Assembly (NCBI RefSeq): GCF_051857475.1
Contig: NZ_JBPZGZ010000001.1
Coordinates: 620,001 to 684,000 of the forward strand
DNA: 64,000 nucleotides
Reading direction: 5' to 3'
DNA from: Pelomonas sp051857475
Lineage (GTDB): Bacteria > Pseudomonadota > Gammaproteobacteria > Burkholderiales > Burkholderiaceae_C
Shown piece after piece: positions 61,005-64,000 of the stretch. The first letter of the stretch is position 1. Each line of letters opens with the position of its first letter. The translations under genes and the position numbers were made by a program. The notes under the pieces were generated by a model. It was not told the DNA's origin. It ran no database searches and was given only the letters and a program-made list of their open reading frames with translations.

Positions 61005-62293
61005 GCCTTGCTCGCTGTTTTCAGCGCCCGCTTCAGATCGTCGATGAGATCGGCCGGATCTTCCAGGCCGATGGACAGGCGGATGGTGCCGGGGCCGATG
61101 CCGGCTTGCTGCAGTGCCGCATCGTCCATGCGGAAATGGGTGGTGCTGGCCGGGTGGATGACCAGGGACTTGGCGTCGCCGACATTGGCGAGATGGCTGA
61201 ACAGCTTCAGCGACTCGATGAAGGCGCGGCCCTGTTCGCGACTGCCTTTCAGGTCGAAGGAGAACACCGCGCCGGCGCCGCGGGGCATCAGCTTTTGCGC
61301 CAGGGCATGGTCGGGATGGGAGGCGAGGCCTGGGTAGGCCACCTTCGACACGAGGTCGTGGGTTTGCAGGAACTCGGCCACCACCTGCGCATTGGCCACA
61401 TGGCGAGCCATGCGCAGTGGCAGGGTCTCCAGGCCTTGCAGCATCAGCCAGGCCGTGTGCGGGCTCATGCAGGCGCCGAAGTCGCGCAGGCCTTCGCGGC
61501 GGGCGCGCAGCAGGAAGGCGCCGACAGTGCTCTCCTCGCTGAAGACCATGCCGTGGAAGCCTTCGTACGGCTCGCACAAGGTGTCGAACCTGCCATGACG
61601 GTCGTGTGCGGCCTGCCAGTCAAAGCTGCCCGCGTCCACCAGCACGCCACCGATGACCGTGCCGTGGCCGCAGAGGAATTTGGTGGCCGAGTGATAGACC
61701 AGGTCGGCGCCCAGTTCGGCGGGGCGCTGCAGATAGGGCGTGGCGAAAGTGGCATCCACCAGCAGCGGCAGGCCGGCCTCGTGGGCAATCGCCGACACGG
61801 CCGGGATGTCCAACACGTCCAGCCCCGGGTTGCCGAGGGACTCGCCGAACAGCAGCCGCGTCTCGGGCCGGATGGCCGCGCGCCAGGCGTCGAGGTCGCG
61901 CGGATTGACGAAGCTCGTCTCGATGCCGAAACGCTTCAGCGTGTAGTGCAACAGGTTGTGGCTGCCGCCATACAGCGCAGTGCTGGCGACGATGTGGCCG
62001 CCTGCCCCCATCAGCGTGCAGATAGCCAAATGCAGGGCGGCCTGGCCGCTGGCCGTGGCGATGGCGCCGATGCCGCCATCCAGGGCCGCCATGCGCTCCT
62101 CGAAGACGGCCGTGGTCGGGTTGGACAGCCGGCTGTAGACGTGGCCCGAGCGCTCCATGTTGAACAGCGACGCGGCGTGCTCGCTGTTCTCGAAGACAAA
62201 GGAGGCGCTCAAGTGCAGCGGCGTCGCCCGCGCGCCGGTGCCCGGATCGGGCGTGGCGCCGGCATGCAAAGCTAGGGTGTCGAAGCCTGGCAT
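61001..62293 (-). CDS. O-acylhomoserine sulfhydrylase (MetY/MetZ-like)
   Basis: A 430-residue PLP enzyme of the Cys/Met-metabolism family that forms homocysteine from O-acylhomoserine and sulfide. MPGFDTLALHAGATPDPGTGARATP, YSRLSNPTTAVFEERMAALDGG, and the PLP lysine in LVYHSATKFLCGHGTVIGG are present. Length and opening fit O-acetylhomoserine sulfhydrylase; O-succinyl use cannot be excluded. The ATG at 62293 is followed downstream by the coupled hydrolase gene. Confidence 0.91.
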   Translation of the reverse strand: MPGFDTLALHAGATPDPGTGARATPLHLSASFVFENSEHAASLFNMERSGHVYSRLSNPTTAVFEERMAALDGGIGAIATASGQAALHLAICTLMGAGGHIVASTALYGGSHNLLHYTLKRFGIETSFVNPRDLDAWRAAIRPETRLLFGESLGNPGLDVLDIPAVSAIAHEAGLPLLVDATFATPYLQRPAELGADLVYHSATKFLCGHGTVIGGVLVDAGSFDWQAAHDRHGRFDTLCEPYEGFHGMVFSEESTVGAFLLRARREGLRDFGACMSPHTAWLMLQGLETLPLRMARHVANAQVVAEFLQTHDLVSKVAYPGLASHPDHALAQKLMPRGAGAVFSFDLKGSREQGRAFIESLKLFSHLANVGDAKSLVIHPASTTHFRMDDAALQQAGIGPGTIRLSIGLEDPADLIDDLKRALKTASKA

Positions 62294-62365
62294 GGTGTTT
62301 TCTATGGTGTGGATGCGCGGGGATTGTGTGCTATGTTGACTGGCAGTTTTTCCATGGAGGCCCCT

Positions 62366-62833
62366 ATGAAAGTCGTCGATATCCTGCGTGTCAAAGGCGG
62401 CACCCTGTTCACCGTCACGCCGGACGAGCCGCTGAAGGATTCCCTCGCCGTCATGGCCGAGCGCGACATCGGCTCCCTGGTCGTCATGGAGCATGGCGAC
62501 CTGGTCGGCATGCTGACCTTTCGCGAGGTCATCTCGGCGGTCGTCAAGAACAACGGCGCGGTCGGCACGACCATCGTGCGCACGGTCATGGACGACGCGC
62601 CGCTGACCTGCACACCCGAGACCGAGATCGACGAGGTGCGCCGCATGATGCTGGGCCGCCACGCGCGCTACATGCCGGTCATGAACGGCAAGACGCTGAT
62701 GGGCGTGATCTCGCTGTACGACGTCGCCAAGGCCGTGGTCGACAGCCAGGACTTCGAGAACCGCATGCTCAAGGCCTATATCCGCGACTGGCCGGTCGAG
62801 GAAGGCAGCGAAGAAGCCGCGCCCAAGCTCTGA
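62366..62833 (+). CDS. CBS-domain protein
   Basis: A 155-residue protein made of a CBS pair: ERDIGSLVVMEHGDLVGMLTFREV and GRHARYMPVMNGKTLMGVISLYDV. CBS pairs bind adenosyl ligands such as AMP or SAM and act as sensors. No catalytic domain is attached. The ATG at 62366 has GGAGG 5 nt upstream; the earlier ATG at 62354 precedes that site. It is divergent from the sulfhydrylase gene. Confidence 0.92.
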   Translation: MKVVDILRVKGGTLFTVTPDEPLKDSLAVMAERDIGSLVVMEHGDLVGMLTFREVISAVVKNNGAVGTTIVRTVMDDAPLTCTPETEIDEVRRMMLGRHARYMPVMNGKTLMGVISLYDVAKAVVDSQDFENRMLKAYIRDWPVEEGSEEAAPKL

Positions 62834-62855
62834 AAGAAGTTCGCATCCCGACAAG

Positions 62856-62883
62856 GCGGCCTTGATGGGCCGCTTTTGCTTTT
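62856..62883 (+). terminator. terminator after the CBS-domain gene
   Basis: GCGGCC (62856-62861) pairs with GGCCGC (62868-62873) around TTGATG, followed by TTTTGCTTTT. A standard intrinsic terminator, so aroC probably has its own promoter; TAAAAT at 62894-62899 is a possible -10. Confidence 0.8.
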
Positions 62884-62908
62884 CCGGGCCGCCTAAAATT
62901 CGCTGCAT

Positions 62909-64000
62909 ATGTCAGGCAGCACCTTCGGCGAACTCTTCCGCGTCACCAACTTCGGCGAAAGCCATGGCCCGGCCATCGGCTGCGTCATCGACGGCTGCCC
63001 GCCGGGCATGCAGCTCAGCGAGGCCGACATCCAGCCCGAGCTGGACCGCCGCCGCCCCGGCACCAGCCGCCACGTGACCCAGCGCAACGAGCCCGACGCG
63101 GTCAAGATCCTGTCCGGCGTCTATGAGGGCGTCACCACCGGAACGCCCATCTGCCTGCTGATCGAGAACACCGACCAGCGCAGCAAGGACTACGGCAACA
63201 TCCTCGACACCTTCCGCCCCGGCCACGCCGACTACACCTACTGGCGCAAATATGGCGTGCGCGACCCACGCGGCGGTGGCCGTTCGTCGGCGCGCCTCAC
63301 GGCGCCCATGGTCGGCGCCGGCGCGGTGGCCCGCAAATGGCTGCGTGAGAAGTTCGGCACCGAGTTCCGCGGCTGCATGACCCAGCTCGGCGAGATCGAG
63401 ATTCCCTTCGAAGCTTGGGAGCATGTCGGCCAGAACCCCTTCTTTGCTGCCAACGCCAGCAAGATCGCCGAGCTGGAGGCCTATATGGATGCCCTGCGCA
63501 AGGCCGGTGACTCGGTCGGCGCGCGCATCCGCGTCGAAGCCACCGGCGTGCCGGTCGGCCTGGGCGAGCCGCTGTTCGACAAGCTGGACGCCGACATCGC
63601 CTACGCCATGATGGGCATCAACGCCGTCAAGGGCGTCGAGATCGGCGCCGGCTTCGGCGTCGTGGCCCAGAAGGGCACCGAACACGGCGACGAGCTGACG
63701 CCGCTGGGTTTCGCCACCAACAACTCCGGCGGCATGCTGGGCGGCATTTCCACCGGCCAGGACATCGTCGCCAGCATCGCCATCAAGCCCACCAGCTCCA
63801 TCCGCAGCCCCAAGGCCAGCATCGACCGCGCCGGCAACCCCTCGGTGGTGGAAACCTTCGGCCGCCACGACCCCTGCGTCGGCATCCGCGCCACGCCCAT
63901 CGCCGAGGCCATGCTGGCCCTGGTGCTGATGGACCATGCGCTGCGGCACCGGGCGCAGTGCGGCGACGTGACGCTGCCCATGGCCCCCATCGCCGCGCAG
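62909..64000 (+). CDS. aroC: chorismate synthase (cut by window end)
   Basis: The last shikimate-pathway enzyme, converting EPSP to chorismate with reduced FMN. 364 codons are present and the frame is open at position 64000, so only the last few residues are missing. Typical motifs are SGSTFGELFRVTNFGESHG, RRRPGTSRHVTQRNEPD, PGHADYTYWRKYGVRDPRG and GRHDPCVGIRATPIAEAM. The start is the ATG at 62909. Confidence 0.97.
   Translation, partial: MSGSTFGELFRVTNFGESHGPAIGCVIDGCPPGMQLSEADIQPELDRRRPGTSRHVTQRNEPDAVKILSGVYEGVTTGTPICLLIENTDQRSKDYGNILDTFRPGHADYTYWRKYGVRDPRGGGRSSARLTAPMVGAGAVARKWLREKFGTEFRGCMTQLGEIEIPFEAWEHVGQNPFFAANASKIAELEAYMDALRKAGDSVGARIRVEATGVPVGLGEPLFDKLDADIAYAMMGINAVKGVEIGAGFGVVAQKGTEHGDELTPLGFATNNSGGMLGGISTGQDIVASIAIKPTSSIRSPKASIDRAGNPSVVETFGRHDPCVGIRATPIAEAMLALVLMDHALRHRAQCGDVTLPMAPIAAQ

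Overview
The window is high-GC, densely packed chromosomal DNA. The gene families and gene order fit a betaproteobacterium of the order Burkholderiales, probably near Rubrivivax, Roseateles or Leptothrix. That placement is inferred from PHB depolymerase, a solitary rnfB next to nth, a 14-gene nuo operon followed by a DUF2818 gene and a NUDIX gene, and Bug-type binding proteins. No sequence search was possible. Most of the window is core genome; one stretch of about 10 kb (46.9-57.5 kb) is accessory-looking and largely unrecognised.

Layout. 1-5.1 kb (minus strand): an EVE-domain gene, a probable 6S RNA, zapA and a small coiled-coil partner gene, then phaZ-rnfB-nth and an aromatic/aspartate aminotransferase. 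5.2-13.9 kb (plus): uvrB, then iscR-iscS-iscU-iscA-hscB-hscA-fdx for Fe-S cluster assembly, running into tsaD. 13.9-19.5 kb: an hsp20 gene with a good sigma-32-type promoter, rpsO-pnp, a quinone oxidoreductase, tpiA and secG. 19.6-35.5 kb: tRNA-Leu(GAG), the complete nuoA-N operon for respiratory complex I, a DUF2818 gene and a NUDIX hydrolase gene. 35.6-46.9 kb: an RND efflux pair, an FAD-linked oxidase, DUF2069, a YihY-type membrane protein, a Bug-type binding protein, an XRE-cupin regulator and the threonine-degrading pair kbl-tdh. 57.6-64 kb: MipA/OmpV, an Mpo1-like protein, a Baeyer-Villiger-type monooxygenase, an alpha/beta hydrolase, a MetY/MetZ-type sulfhydrylase, a CBS-domain protein and aroC (cut by the window end).

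The stretch most likely to hold something new is the compact nine-gene minus-strand run at 46,882-56,611. Its gaps are only 2-42 nt, and a LuxR-type regulator is transcribed away from it across a 407-bp spacer. In transcription order it encodes two paralogous proteins with an acidic head and an arginine-rich tail, a zinc-metalloprotease-like protein (HEVAHN), five proteins I cannot assign (654, 222, 361, 167 and 254 aa), and a DUF4438 protein. No phage structural, integrase, secretion or toxin-immunity gene is recognisable. Its function is open.

Functional links: isc supplies clusters to complex I, endonuclease III and RnfB, all encoded in the window. rpsO-pnp carries a leader hairpin like those that autoregulate pnp. 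The XRE regulator gene and kbl-tdh diverge around a perfect 16-bp palindrome.
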